The notes beneath the pieces were generated by a model. It saw only the letters and a program-made list of their open reading frames with translations, was not told the DNA's origin and ran no database searches. DNA of 64,000 nt from assembly GCF_000721075.1 (NCBI RefSeq), contig NZ_JOEQ01000004.1, forward strand, positions 434,001 to 498,000. The letters run 5' to 3'. This DNA is from Streptosporangium amethystogenes. Its GTDB lineage: Bacteria; Actinomycetota; Actinomycetes; Streptosporangiales; Streptosporangiaceae. Made by a program: the position numbers and the translations under genes. Of this stretch, positions 25,021 through 33,676 are shown piece after piece. Position 1 is the stretch's first letter. Every line of letters begins with the position of its first letter.

Positions 25021-26084
25021 CCGCGCTCACGCTCCGGTACGGCACCGGCGGCCTTGGGAGGCCACACCCGCTCCATGAAGACGCCGGCGGACTGAGCGGG
25101 CTCGGCCGGCCCCGGCCGCCCCGGACCGTCATCGGCGCCGGCATCGGCATCGGCAGGCTCCGGAGCCCGGGGTTTCCTACCGGGACGCAGGCCCCAGAGG
25201 ACCAGCAGGAGGCCGGCGACGAGGAAGACAGCGGGCAGCAGGTCACGGACGACGAGGACCCAGCGGGTGAAGGCGCGGACGTCGGAGACCCTGGCGTCGA
25301 CGTCCTCCTCGGACATCACCAGGTCGGCCCGGAGACTCTCCTTGCGCTCGATGCCGTCGGGGGTGCGCAGGCCCTGGCGGTGTTGTTCCTCCGCCTTCAC
25401 GGTCAGGCCGCTCTCCGGCTCGACCCAGAGCGTACGGGTCACCTGGGCGTAGCGGGAGACGCCGATGGCCCGCCAGGCCGGCAGGCCCAGCACCTTGCCG
25501 GGGAACTGCTCGGGGAAGTCCTCGATCTTCACCGGGCCGGCCGTGTAGGTGTAACGGTAGGTCCGCAGACCGTTGATCTGCTCCTGGCGCTCGTAGCGGA
25601 GCGGGACGGCCAGCCGGAGCGTGGTGTCGTACATCGGGTACGAGCGCGGCTCGGCGCGGAACGGCAGGCGGAAGGCCAGGCCCGACTGCCGGGCGTCGGG
25701 GTCCTCGTCGACATAGCTCCCGCAGCAGTCGACGGCCATCCCGGTACGGCGGTCGAAGGCGGTCCGACGCTCGTGGTAGTCGATCCGCTTCCCGGTGTCG
25801 GTCGTCAGTGAGGTGGACTCCACCCACACCGCCGTACCGGCGTTCCCGGCCCCCGCGTCCCCGCTCAACGTCGTGGTGGACACCAGACGGACACCGGTGT
25901 GCGAGGTCAGCATGCCGGTGTCGAAGTAGTCGGCGGCCGGCGCGACCATCTGGTAGGTCCTGCCCTGCTCCAGCGGCAGGACCAGCACGCTCTCGTAGAC
26001 GTAGAAGCGGAACAGCGCGGCGAGCGTGAGCAGGAAGGCCCCCGCGCCCGCGAACACCGTCCGGGGGATACCGGCCCGGGTCAC
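25017..26084 (-). CDS. DUF3068 membrane-anchored protein, copy 2
   Basis: 355 residues from GTG 26084, which overlaps the TGA of the AftD gene (GTGA). N-terminal helix (TVFAGAGAFLLTLAALFRFYVY), extracytoplasmic DUF3068 domain, C-terminal helix (LLPAVFLVAGLLLVLWGL) and a long Pro/Ala/Asp-rich cytoplasmic tail absent from copy 1. Conserved points: AAPADYFDTGML-like VAPAADYFDTG, ERRTAFDRRTGMAVDCCGSYVDED with paired Cys at the same place as copy 1, TLWVEPESGLTVKAEEQ. Function unknown; its position between AftD and a GT-C-like protein ties the family to arabinan assembly. Confidence 0.83.
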   Translation of the reverse strand: MTRAGIPRTVFAGAGAFLLTLAALFRFYVYESVLVLPLEQGRTYQMVAPAADYFDTGMLTSHTGVRLVSTTTLSGDAGAGNAGTAVWVESTSLTTDTGKRIDYHERRTAFDRRTGMAVDCCGSYVDEDPDARQSGLAFRLPFRAEPRSYPMYDTTLRLAVPLRYERQEQINGLRTYRYTYTAGPVKIEDFPEQFPGKVLGLPAWRAIGVSRYAQVTRTLWVEPESGLTVKAEEQHRQGLRTPDGIERKESLRADLVMSEEDVDARVSDVRAFTRWVLVVRDLLPAVFLVAGLLLVLWGLRPGRKPRAPEPADADAGADDGPGRPGPAEPAQSAGVFMERVWPPKAAGAVPERERG

Positions 26085-29000
26085 CGGCCCACCACCATCG
26101 ATTCGGACTCGGACTCGGACTCGGGTTCGGGTCGCCGGGCCGTCCCGCGGCGCGGCGGCTCGGGCGCCTCGGCCGCGGCGCGATCGGGAAGCCAGGCCGT
26201 CAGCCAGGCGAGCGCCAGCAGGCAGAGCACCTGCGGCACGACACCGGTCAGCGGCCCGGTGAACACCTCGGTCGCGTCGACCCCGCCGTACCGGGTGCCG
26301 ACGGCGAGCGCGAGACCGGCCAGGCCGGCCGGCACGACCAGTGCCCAGGGCGTGGCCGCCACGCCCGCCAGGCCGGGGAGCACACCGAGACGGGCGTGCC
26401 TGGCCTGGGCCACCGCCCCCAGCCAGGCGAACAGGACCGCCGCCCCGGTGACGATCACGACGCCCGCGAAACCTCCGGTCCACAGGCCGAGGAGCGGGAC
26501 GAACGGCCAGACCCAGAGCGCCCGGATCGCGGCGGGCCCCGTCCCCGGCGACCGGGCGGGACGGGCGGGACGGATGAGCGCCAGCGCCACCACCAGCAAC
26601 ACCAGCGTCCAGCCGCCGACCAGCGCCGTTCGGTAGGCGGAGTCAGGTTCGTAGCGCATGGTCACGACGCCCTGGCCCGAAGGCAGTTCCCATGCCTGCC
26701 GCCAGCCGTCCAGCCTGACCGGCTTCAGTCGCCTGCCGTCGAGATACGCCTGCCAGCCGACGTTGTGGTTCTCGTTGACCACCAGGTAGGAGGGGGTCGT
26801 GCTGGAGACCTGGACCCGGCGCTCTTCCTGCCCCCACGCCCGCACGGTGGCGGGCGTGGCCGTGACCGCGTCCCGGGCGCCGTCGTCGGACGTCCGCACC
26901 ACCATCGACTCGATCCTGAAGGCGTCGCTGGGGGAGGCGCTGATCCGCGCCTCTCCCGCGCCCAGCTCGACCGGCTCGCAGGTCCGGTAGCCGAGCGGGC
27001 GGGCGTTGACCACGTCGTCCAGCGTGCCGCCGACGATCTCGGTGGCCGCCGGGTTGCCGTTCACGGTGAGCGTGGGACCGTAGCCGCAGGGCAGCCTCAG
27101 CGGGAAGGTCCGCAGCGAGCCGAGCGGCTTCACCCCCGGGATGGTGATCTCCGACACCTCGATCGACCGGGACGCCGGGGCGGTGAAACCGATCTCCAGG
27201 CGGTCGGTGCGGATCGGTGCGAAGGAGACGCGCCCGTCGGAGCCGACCCAGCCCTGCGCGGTACGGCCGCCACCGCGCACGCTCACCTTGATCGGCGGCT
27301 GCCCCAGGAACGAGTCGGGGAAGAGGACCATGAGCTGCGAGATCGTGGTCCTCTTGCCGAGCTTGACGGTCAGCGTCGGGTGGCGGTCGGTGGTCTGGGC
27401 GTACCAGGCCGTGTCCAGGTCACCGTCCATGGCCGCGCGGCCGAGCACGGCCGGATGGTCGACCAGCGTGGAGGAGGCGCTCACCTGGGGGTAGACACCC
27501 GCGACGGTGGTGAGCAGCTGAGCGGAGGCGGGGTCGGTGAGCACCGTCCTGCCGGTGACGACGCGTTCCCCCGCGTCCTGGACCGTGAAGGTGCGGTCGA
27601 AGCCGGAGCCGTCCTCGCCGGTGATCTCCAGGGACGGCGAGCAGGTCCAGGTCGCCGAGCCGTGCATGCACGGCGACGCGGACCCCTGGCGGGTCAGCAG
27701 CACCGTGCCGGGATCCCGCTCGCCGTCGGCGGGAACGACGATGCTGCGCGTCGCCCGCACGCCGGGAATCGCGATCTCGGTGATGCCGACCCGGGTGCCG
27801 ACCCGCGACGCGGGCTCCGAGACCAGCTTGGTGACCCGGATCCGCAACCGGGAGGTCTTGCCGGCCGGCGGGTTCAGCAGCTGCGGTTCCGTCGAGTCCG
27901 CGACCGGCACCAGGCGCGTTCCCGCGTCGGTCTCCAGGGCGACCTCCGCCACGGCGGGTCCGAGCCCGTCCCTCTCGAACGCGACGGTGATCTTCGGCAT
28001 GTCGACGGGCTCGACGAGGCGCACCTCCAGCCACTCCCCGACGGCTCCGCTCCAGCCGTCGGAGCGCCATCCGGTGCGCGGGTCGACGTCGAGCGCCGCG
28101 TACGGCTGCCGCCCGGGGTCGCGCCGGTCGGCGGCCCCGATCCGCGACTCGGCGGAGGAGGCCCGCACGTCAAGGATGCTGGCGTAGCGGGCGGTCGCGG
28201 TGGCGGCGGTCCAGGCGGGGTCGGTGAGGTCGCTCTCCCTGCCGCGTTCCAGCGGCTGGTCCTCGGTGAGCGTGGCGGTGCCGATCCGGCGCAGGTCGCC
28301 GAAGATGATCTCGCGGCGGCGCAGCGTGTCGGTCATCACGGTGTGCTCGGGGGACGTCGCGCCCGCGCCCGGCTCGTCACCGACCACCATGGGCCGGTCG
28401 TCGTCGAGCAGGCCCTCCTCGGCCAGGGCCAGCGCCGCCTCCGGGGCCCCGGTCACCCTGAGGGTTCCCTCGCGGGGCACCGTGGCGACGAGCGGCGCGG
28501 GGTCGGGGACCGCGTAGACCTCCAGCGCCTGGTAGGGCTGCTCGAACCAGCCCGCGGCCGTCGTGCTGGCCCTGGTCCCGAGCTCCGGACCGAAGGCGGC
28601 GACCCGTTCCAGGCCGGTGGACTCGGCGATGGTCTCGTGCACCCGGGCAGGCCAGGCGGTGCCCAGGCTCTCCCTGGCCAGGTCGTTGCGGACGAGCAGG
28701 TAGCTGACCCCCATCCGGCGCAGCGCAGAGGTGAGCCCCGGCGAGCCCCGGCCGGTGGCGAAGCGCTCGTCCACCGCCTGGATCAGCCTGGCCAGTCCCG
28801 GAGATCCCCAGGGGACGTTGGTGTGGGTGGCCCAGCGCACGGTCAGCAGCGACTGCATCGGCTCGTCCATCGGGCGGCCCCACAGGTACTCGCCCCGGCG
28901 CGATCCGGGGGCGGCCAGCACCATGCCGTCCCCGGTGTTCCGGTTCAACCAGGTCGCCGCGTCCCGCCAGTAGGAGGGCACGTCCTCGAACGCGCCGGCC

Positions 29001-30265
29001 GGGGTCGTGCCCACGGTGGCGACGGGCGACGCGGCGAGTGCGACGAGGACCGCGGACGCCGCGAGGACGGGTCTGCGCAGCCGCGCGGGACCGGCCAGCG
29101 GCAGGGCGGCCAGACCGAGGGCGAGCGGGAGCCGCAGTAGCGCGTCGAACTTGTGCAGGTTGCGGAAGGGCGCGAGGGGACCGTCCAGCAACGCCCTGAC
29201 CTGCTCGGTCCACGGGTGGGCGAGCACGTCGGCGTGGCCGGCGGAGACGATCACGACCCCGGCCAGCAGGCTGATCGCGAGGAATCCCCGCTCCGGGGTG
29301 GAGCGGGCGGCGATCCCGACCAGGCCGAGTCCGGCGACCAGCGCGGTCAGCGCGATCATCACGGGCCCGGTCGCCTGCTCGAACGCCGCGGGCAGGAACG
29401 CCGCCCCGTCGACCGGCAGGAACGCGATCCACCCCGAGGTGCCGCGCAGGACGTTGATCAGCGAGGTGACGTGCGTGGTGGCGTCGGCGGTCTCGATGAA
29501 GGGCAGGAAGGAGAAGATGTAGCGGCCCATCACCAGCAGGGGCAGCAGCCACCACATCGACACCGCGCCCACGCAGCCCAGCCACCACAGCAGCAGGTGC
29601 CTCCTGCGGGGTCCACGCTCACGGGTCAGCAGGTACAGCAGCGGCACGACGAGCACGGCGAGCACGGCCACCGCGTTGATTCCGCCGGCGAACAGGAAGG
29701 CCAGCGCCGACAGGGCCGCCGCCCTGCGCGGGCTCGCCCGCTGCCTGGCACCGTGCACGAGCGGCAGCAGGATCCAGGGCAGCACCGCGCTCGGCTGGAA
29801 CTCCGAGGAGTTGACCCCGATCAGCGTGACGGCGTGCGGCGCCAGGGCGTAGGCGAGCCCGGCCAGTACGCGGGTGGCGGGGGTGCCGATGTCCATCGCC
29901 CGGGCCACCCGCTCGACACCGACGAACGCGGCACACAGGACCAGGGTCATCCACAGGCGCTGGATGTTCCAGGGGGGCATGTCCAGCGCCTCGAAGAGCG
30001 CGTAGAACGGGCCCATCGGGAACAGGTAGCCGTGCGCCTGGTTCTGCAGGTGACCGAAGAACGCACCGTCCCACAGGTGCAGCGCCCGGGCGAGGAAGCC
30101 GAGGGGGTTGAGCGCCATGTCGAGCTTGGTCTCGGAGATGACCTGGCCGGGCGAGGTGTTGAACGCGATGGCCCCGAGCAGGAGGCAACCGGCCAGCAGG
30201 TGCAGCCGGTGTCGAAGCCGGGCGGGCCCGGTGTCCGTGCTGTCAGGGGTCAATGCGGTGCTCAA
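26081..30265 (-). CDS. aftD: AftD-type alpha-(1->3)-arabinofuranosyltransferase (DUF3367)
   Basis: 1394 residues, almost the length of mycobacterial AftD (Rv0236c, ~1400). The N-terminal half is a GT-C membrane domain of a dozen or so helices; its first outer loop has PGQVISETKLDMALNPLGFL, with acidic Glu45/Asp49 where AftD places its catalytic acidic residue. The large extracytoplasmic part holds at least two galactose-binding/F5-8-type-C-like modules (around VDPRTGWRSDGWSG and ASSTLVDHPAVLG...DTAWY), and a C-terminal helix pair ends in a Ser-Glu repeat tail. AftD adds arabinofuranose from DPA to envelope arabinan. The DPA pathway encoded 8 kb away supports the assignment. Confidence 0.9.
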   Translation of the reverse strand: MSTALTPDSTDTGPARLRHRLHLLAGCLLLGAIAFNTSPGQVISETKLDMALNPLGFLARALHLWDGAFFGHLQNQAHGYLFPMGPFYALFEALDMPPWNIQRLWMTLVLCAAFVGVERVARAMDIGTPATRVLAGLAYALAPHAVTLIGVNSSEFQPSAVLPWILLPLVHGARQRASPRRAAALSALAFLFAGGINAVAVLAVLVVPLLYLLTRERGPRRRHLLLWWLGCVGAVSMWWLLPLLVMGRYIFSFLPFIETADATTHVTSLINVLRGTSGWIAFLPVDGAAFLPAAFEQATGPVMIALTALVAGLGLVGIAARSTPERGFLAISLLAGVVIVSAGHADVLAHPWTEQVRALLDGPLAPFRNLHKFDALLRLPLALGLAALPLAGPARLRRPVLAASAVLVALAASPVATVGTTPAGAFEDVPSYWRDAATWLNRNTGDGMVLAAPGSRRGEYLWGRPMDEPMQSLLTVRWATHTNVPWGSPGLARLIQAVDERFATGRGSPGLTSALRRMGVSYLLVRNDLARESLGTAWPARVHETIAESTGLERVAAFGPELGTRASTTAAGWFEQPYQALEVYAVPDPAPLVATVPREGTLRVTGAPEAALALAEEGLLDDDRPMVVGDEPGAGATSPEHTVMTDTLRRREIIFGDLRRIGTATLTEDQPLERGRESDLTDPAWTAATATARYASILDVRASSAESRIGAADRRDPGRQPYAALDVDPRTGWRSDGWSGAVGEWLEVRLVEPVDMPKITVAFERDGLGPAVAEVALETDAGTRLVPVADSTEPQLLNPPAGKTSRLRIRVTKLVSEPASRVGTRVGITEIAIPGVRATRSIVVPADGERDPGTVLLTRQGSASPCMHGSATWTCSPSLEITGEDGSGFDRTFTVQDAGERVVTGRTVLTDPASAQLLTTVAGVYPQVSASSTLVDHPAVLGRAAMDGDLDTAWYAQTTDRHPTLTVKLGKRTTISQLMVLFPDSFLGQPPIKVSVRGGGRTAQGWVGSDGRVSFAPIRTDRLEIGFTAPASRSIEVSEITIPGVKPLGSLRTFPLRLPCGYGPTLTVNGNPAATEIVGGTLDDVVNARPLGYRTCEPVELGAGEARISASPSDAFRIESMVVRTSDDGARDAVTATPATVRAWGQEERRVQVSSTTPSYLVVNENHNVGWQAYLDGRRLKPVRLDGWRQAWELPSGQGVVTMRYEPDSAYRTALVGGWTLVLLVVALALIRPARPARSPGTGPAAIRALWVWPFVPLLGLWTGGFAGVVIVTGAAVLFAWLGAVAQARHARLGVLPGLAGVAATPWALVVPAGLAGLALAVGTRYGGVDATEVFTGPLTGVVPQVLCLLALAWLTAWLPDRAAAEAPEPPRRGTARRPEPESESESESMVVGR

Positions 30266-31581
30266 ATGGGGTCGGTCTCACCCATGGCGAGATGGAGGTC
30301 GGAGGTCCTGACCGGCGAGCTCACAGCGCTCACGGGCTGCTGTCGACGGGCGGCTACCGTAAGCTCTGTGGCGATAAGTCTGGTTATAGTAGCGCCAGTT
30401 CTTCCCCAGGTGAACTCGCCCGCCCAGGTCCGGCAAGCCTGCTGGATCGCCGCGCGCCGCACGGGGTCGGCCAGTTCCCCGATCGCCCGGTCCACCGCGT
30501 CCGCGAGCGTCTCGCCGTCCCGGACCAGCCAGCCGGTCACCCCGTCCTTGATCGAGTCACGCAGCCCGGCGACGTCGTAGGCGACCGTGGGCACGCCGAA
30601 GGCGGCCGCCTCGATCACGGTCAGCCCCCAGCCCTCGAACTCCGAGGCGGTCACGTTCAGCAGGGCCGAGCCGAGCACCGCGTTCTTGTCCGGCTCGCTG
30701 AGGAATCCGTGCAGGTGCACACGGTCGGCGACACCCAGTTCGGCCGCCACCGCCGCGAGGGCGCCGGACTCGGGCCCGCGGCCCACCACGTGTACCCGTA
30801 GCCCCGGACGGCTCTCGGCGAGCTCGGCCGCCAGGCCGACGACACGGTCGACCCGCTTGTGGCCGACCAACCGGCCCAGGTACACCACGGCGGGGTCGCC
30901 GGGCAGGGGATGCCTCGCGACCGAACGGGCCGCCGGGCTGCCGTTGGGGACGACCTGGATCGGGGCCAGCCAGCGCAGCCTGGCGCGGAGGTCCGTCCTG
31001 GAGGACTCGGAGACCGTGATCGTGGTGCGGCGGCGGTAGAGCAGCCGGGCCACCGGCCCCTCGATGAAGCAGCCGATCCTGGCCAGCCAGGAGGGCAGGA
31101 AGGCGTGGAACTGCCGGTCGTGCACGTGATGCACCAGGCAGATCACCGTGGTGCGGCGTCGTACCACGAGGGGGGAGAAGAACGGGATGCCGTTCATCGA
31201 GTCGACGACCACGTCGAAGCGGCGGCGGTGCAGCAGCAGCCAGAGCGGCACGAGCAGGTAGACGAGGTAGCGGTTGCCCATTCTGCGCAGCTCGACGTCG
31301 TTGCGCCGTTCGGCTCTGGCCTGGCCGGGCTCACGGCCGGTCACGAAGTGGACCAGGGCTCCCTGGGCGATCAGGTAGCGGCTTACCTGCCAGGCGTACT
31401 CCTCGGCGCCGCCGGCTGCCGACTGCTGTGGCTCGCGAAAGTTCAGCACCGCCACCCGGACCCCGCGCAGGGACGTCTCGGGGGTCTCGGTGACCTCCAT
31501 GCTCAGGTTGGGCCACGCTGGGTTGAACAGACGGGATCCGGCGTTCACGTTCCCGCCGGAAAAGGCCACGGTGTCGGCCAC
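30262..31581 (-). CDS. Glycosyltransferase family 4 protein
   Basis: 439 residues from GTG 31581 with GAGGAG upstream; ATG at 31500 is an alternative. GT-B fold: N-terminal VRVAVLNFREPQQSAAGGAEEYAWQVSRYL, middle VSESSRTDLRARLRW, C-terminal AVVYLGRLVGHKRVDRVVGLA and the EX7E-like region SEFEGWGLTVIEAAAFGVPTVAYD. It uses a nucleotide sugar on the cytoplasmic side. First gene of the operon GT4-aftD-DUF3068-GT-C, all joined by 4-bp start/stop overlaps. Mycobacteria carry a comparable GT (Rv0225) in the related cluster. Confidence 0.9.
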   Translation of the reverse strand: MADTVAFSGGNVNAGSRLFNPAWPNLSMEVTETPETSLRGVRVAVLNFREPQQSAAGGAEEYAWQVSRYLIAQGALVHFVTGREPGQARAERRNDVELRRMGNRYLVYLLVPLWLLLHRRRFDVVVDSMNGIPFFSPLVVRRRTTVICLVHHVHDRQFHAFLPSWLARIGCFIEGPVARLLYRRRTTITVSESSRTDLRARLRWLAPIQVVPNGSPAARSVARHPLPGDPAVVYLGRLVGHKRVDRVVGLAAELAESRPGLRVHVVGRGPESGALAAVAAELGVADRVHLHGFLSEPDKNAVLGSALLNVTASEFEGWGLTVIEAAAFGVPTVAYDVAGLRDSIKDGVTGWLVRDGETLADAVDRAIGELADPVRRAAIQQACRTWAGEFTWGRTGATITRLIATELTVAARRQQPVSAVSSPVRTSDLHLAMGETDPI

Positions 31582-31690
31582 ACTGTCTCCTCGGTCCTCT
31601 ACGGCGACGCGCGCCCGACTCGGGGCATGGCGGAGCCACGCTCCGTACTGCCCATTGGTGATCAGCCTGAGCGGCTGGGAAAAGACCGCG

Positions 31691-31719
31691 TCCGAGGGGC
31701 CCTTGTCCGGCCCCTCGGA
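31691..31719 (-). terminator. Hairpin immediately after the DUF2613-type gene
   Basis: TCCGAGGGGC (31691-31700) and GCCCCTCGGA (31710-31719) form a perfect 10-bp stem with a 9-nt loop, directly adjoining the stop of the small minus-strand gene. A CTTTT stretch follows after eight bases on the minus strand (near 31680). It would separate that gene from the GT4-aftD operon. Confidence 0.6.
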
Positions 31720-31851
31720 TCACCTGTCGCCGTAGTTGTACAGGGGCCGGTTGGGCGGCTCCGGTGTGGGGGCGGCCACGTTCACCACTGCCACGGAGGC
31801 ACCTACCGCAAGCACGGTGCCAACGGCCAAGGCTGCGATCACTCGTAACAC
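31720..31851 (-). CDS. Small DUF2613-type membrane peptide (43 aa)
   Basis: GTG at 31851 preceded by GGAGGGAG; 43 residues: a single N-terminal helix (LRVIAALAVGTVLAVGASVAVV) followed by a short Pro-rich outer tail (APTPEPPNRPLYNYGDR). Size, helix and tail fit the DUF2613 family. In mycobacteria a member of that family (Rv0236A) is encoded directly beside aftD, and here the gene sits just upstream of the GT4-aftD operon. Probably a secreted or membrane-anchored accessory peptide of the arabinosyltransferase; function unproven. An AT-rich promoter-like stretch (31900-31955) lies upstream. Confidence 0.75.
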   Translation of the reverse strand: MLRVIAALAVGTVLAVGASVAVVNVAAPTPEPPNRPLYNYGDR

Positions 31852-31984
31852 TGAGCTCTCCCTCCAGAATGCGGACAGTGTGCCGAGAGTAGAACGTGAT
31901 TCATCTCATAAGCCATAGCTTTGGGGAAAATGTGACAAATAAAGTTACCCCCGGGTAGTGCGGAGGTCCGGGGATACCCCCAGC

Positions 31985-33619
31985 TCAGGAAGGTGCGTCC
32001 AGGCGCAGCAACCGGAGTTCGGGCCCGCGGAAGACGGTCGCGGCCCCACGGAACGGGTCATCGCCCCCCGGGATGTGGAACGGGTTGTCACTCCCATGAA
32101 TAAGAACATAACGGACATTTAGCCCTGATAGTGCCGCTATCCGCCCAGCCGGCTCGACGCCCAGCGCCGCCTCCACCTCGGCGGAGGCCGGATCCTCCGC
32201 CGCGACCCGCAGTCTGTCTCCGCCGGGCAGCCCCACCAGCAGCGCGTCGTTCCAGAGCACCCGGCGCCGGAACATCTTGGTCGCGGGGTCGAGGATCACC
32301 CGGTCACCGTTCCAGCCGAACGCCCGGTGCGCCCCCCACGGCAGCGAGAGCAACGCCCCCGGCGCGGGGTCGGCGTTCACGATCGCCTGGACCTCTCGCC
32401 ACTCGTCCGGGTAGTCCACCGCCGACAGCCTGCCGAACGCGCCGAGGGCGAAGGTGGGCAGGACCAGGACCGGGACGGCCACCGCGACGGCCGCGACGGC
32501 ACGCGAGTTCCAGCGCGCGACGACCGCGGCCAGGCCCACCGCCTGCAGCAGGACGAACGGGGCGAGGTACAGCTGCCCGTCGCGGAGCGGCCCGAACCCG
32601 GGCCACCAGCCGATCAGGCCGCCCAGCACGCCGGGGGCGAAGGCCCCCGTCAGCGCCACCGCCAGCCCGGCCACCGCCGCCACCGCCAGCCCCGCCCGGG
32701 GCTGCTCCACCGCCCCGGCACCGTGGCGCGCCGGTGAGCCCGGCAGACGGGCGAATCCCCAGACGGCGACCGCGGCGAGCAGCAGCCGTACGATCGCCGA
32801 CCACCAGGTCTCCTGGCCGGGCAGGACGGCATGGGCGTTCCAGATCCCACCGAGCGAGAGCAGGCTGCCGACCGTACCCAGTGGGCCGTCGGCCCTGGCC
32901 GCGAACGCCCAGGCCCCGGCCGGATCGGTCACGGCCCGGCTGCTCAGCGCGGGCACCAGCCAGGGCAGGCTCAGCACCGCCATGACCAGCGTGACCTCCA
33001 GCACCCGCCGGACCCGCACCCTCCCGGCGGGCGTCACGAACCTTCCAGCGGCCGTCACCGTCACCGGCCCCGTCACCGTCGCCGTCGCCGCCGTCGCGAG
33101 CAGGGCGGGCGCGGCGACCAGCATCGCCTGGAATCCGCCCACCGCCGCCGGGAGCAGCGCGGCGACCAGCCGCGACCGCCCGCCGAGCGCCACCGCGCGC
33201 ACCGCCCAGGGCAGTCCCGCGACCCCCAGCAGCAGTGCCCACTGGCCGAGCAGGAGCCGCTGGGCGAGGTAGGCGTTCCAGCTGTAGAAGGCCGCCGCCG
33301 CCAGCCGGGGCCCCAGCCTCCGGGAGGGCGCCAGCGCGGCCGCGCCGGACGCGGCCAGCACGAAGACACCCAGCAGGACGACCTTCTGGACCACCTGTTC
33401 GGGGACGACCCGGGACAGGAGCGCGACCACCAGGTCACTGGGCACCGCCCGGGGAAACCCCTCCCCGGGCAGCATCGGCGGCGGGTCGGGCACGAACACC
33501 ATGTCGTACCTGAGCACGAATCCCGGTCCCAGCGCGGGCCAGAGCGCGAGCAGCCCGAACAGCAGGCCGAGCAGGGCAGGGGCGAACCGCTTCGCCGTCT
33601 CGCCCCACTCGCCGCCCAT
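31985..33619 (-). CDS. Large polytopic membrane protein (Rv0226c-like)
   Basis: 544 residues from ATG 33619. Ten to twelve hydrophobic helices cover residues 12-430, followed by a ~115-residue soluble domain (ALLSLPWGAHRAFGWNGDRVILDPATKMF ... LNVRYVLIHGSDNPFHIPGG). The first outer loop GPGFVLRYDMVFVPDPPPML contains conserved acidic and proline residues. This arrangement resembles mycobacterial Rv0226c-type transmembrane proteins, found between a GT and a DUF3068 gene there. It may be another GT-C-like enzyme or a glycan-handling protein; no catalytic proof is visible. Upstream lies a 30-bp palindrome. Confidence 0.75.
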   Translation of the reverse strand: MGGEWGETAKRFAPALLGLLFGLLALWPALGPGFVLRYDMVFVPDPPPMLPGEGFPRAVPSDLVVALLSRVVPEQVVQKVVLLGVFVLAASGAAALAPSRRLGPRLAAAAFYSWNAYLAQRLLLGQWALLLGVAGLPWAVRAVALGGRSRLVAALLPAAVGGFQAMLVAAPALLATAATATVTGPVTVTAAGRFVTPAGRVRVRRVLEVTLVMAVLSLPWLVPALSSRAVTDPAGAWAFAARADGPLGTVGSLLSLGGIWNAHAVLPGQETWWSAIVRLLLAAVAVWGFARLPGSPARHGAGAVEQPRAGLAVAAVAGLAVALTGAFAPGVLGGLIGWWPGFGPLRDGQLYLAPFVLLQAVGLAAVVARWNSRAVAAVAVAVPVLVLPTFALGAFGRLSAVDYPDEWREVQAIVNADPAPGALLSLPWGAHRAFGWNGDRVILDPATKMFRRRVLWNDALLVGLPGGDRLRVAAEDPASAEVEAALGVEPAGRIAALSGLNVRYVLIHGSDNPFHIPGGDDPFRGAATVFRGPELRLLRLDAPS

Positions 33620-33640
33620 GCTGACCGACTTTATGTGCTT

Positions 33641-33670
33641 GCTCCGGATATACGTGCATATATCCGGAGC
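33641..33670. promoter_or_regulatory. Palindrome between acyl-CoA dehydrogenase and membrane-protein genes
   Basis: GCTCCGGATATA (33641-33652), a CGTGCA centre, then TATATCCGGAGC (33659-33670): perfect 12-bp arms. It sits 7 bp past the acyl-CoA dehydrogenase stop and 22 bp before the ATG of the next gene on the same strand. The AT-rich inner part and lack of a T-run favour an operator over a terminator, but either is possible. Confidence 0.5.
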
Positions 33671-33676
33671 TGTGGA

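Noticed and set aside
26396..29140. 914-codon open frame on the plus strand antisense to aftD
   Set aside because: Arg/Gly/His/Pro-rich translation without domain features; a typical shadow of a GC-rich gene. Similar long antisense frames at 3979-6030, 32831-35935, 54591-56306 and 58736-61051 were rejected for the same reason.
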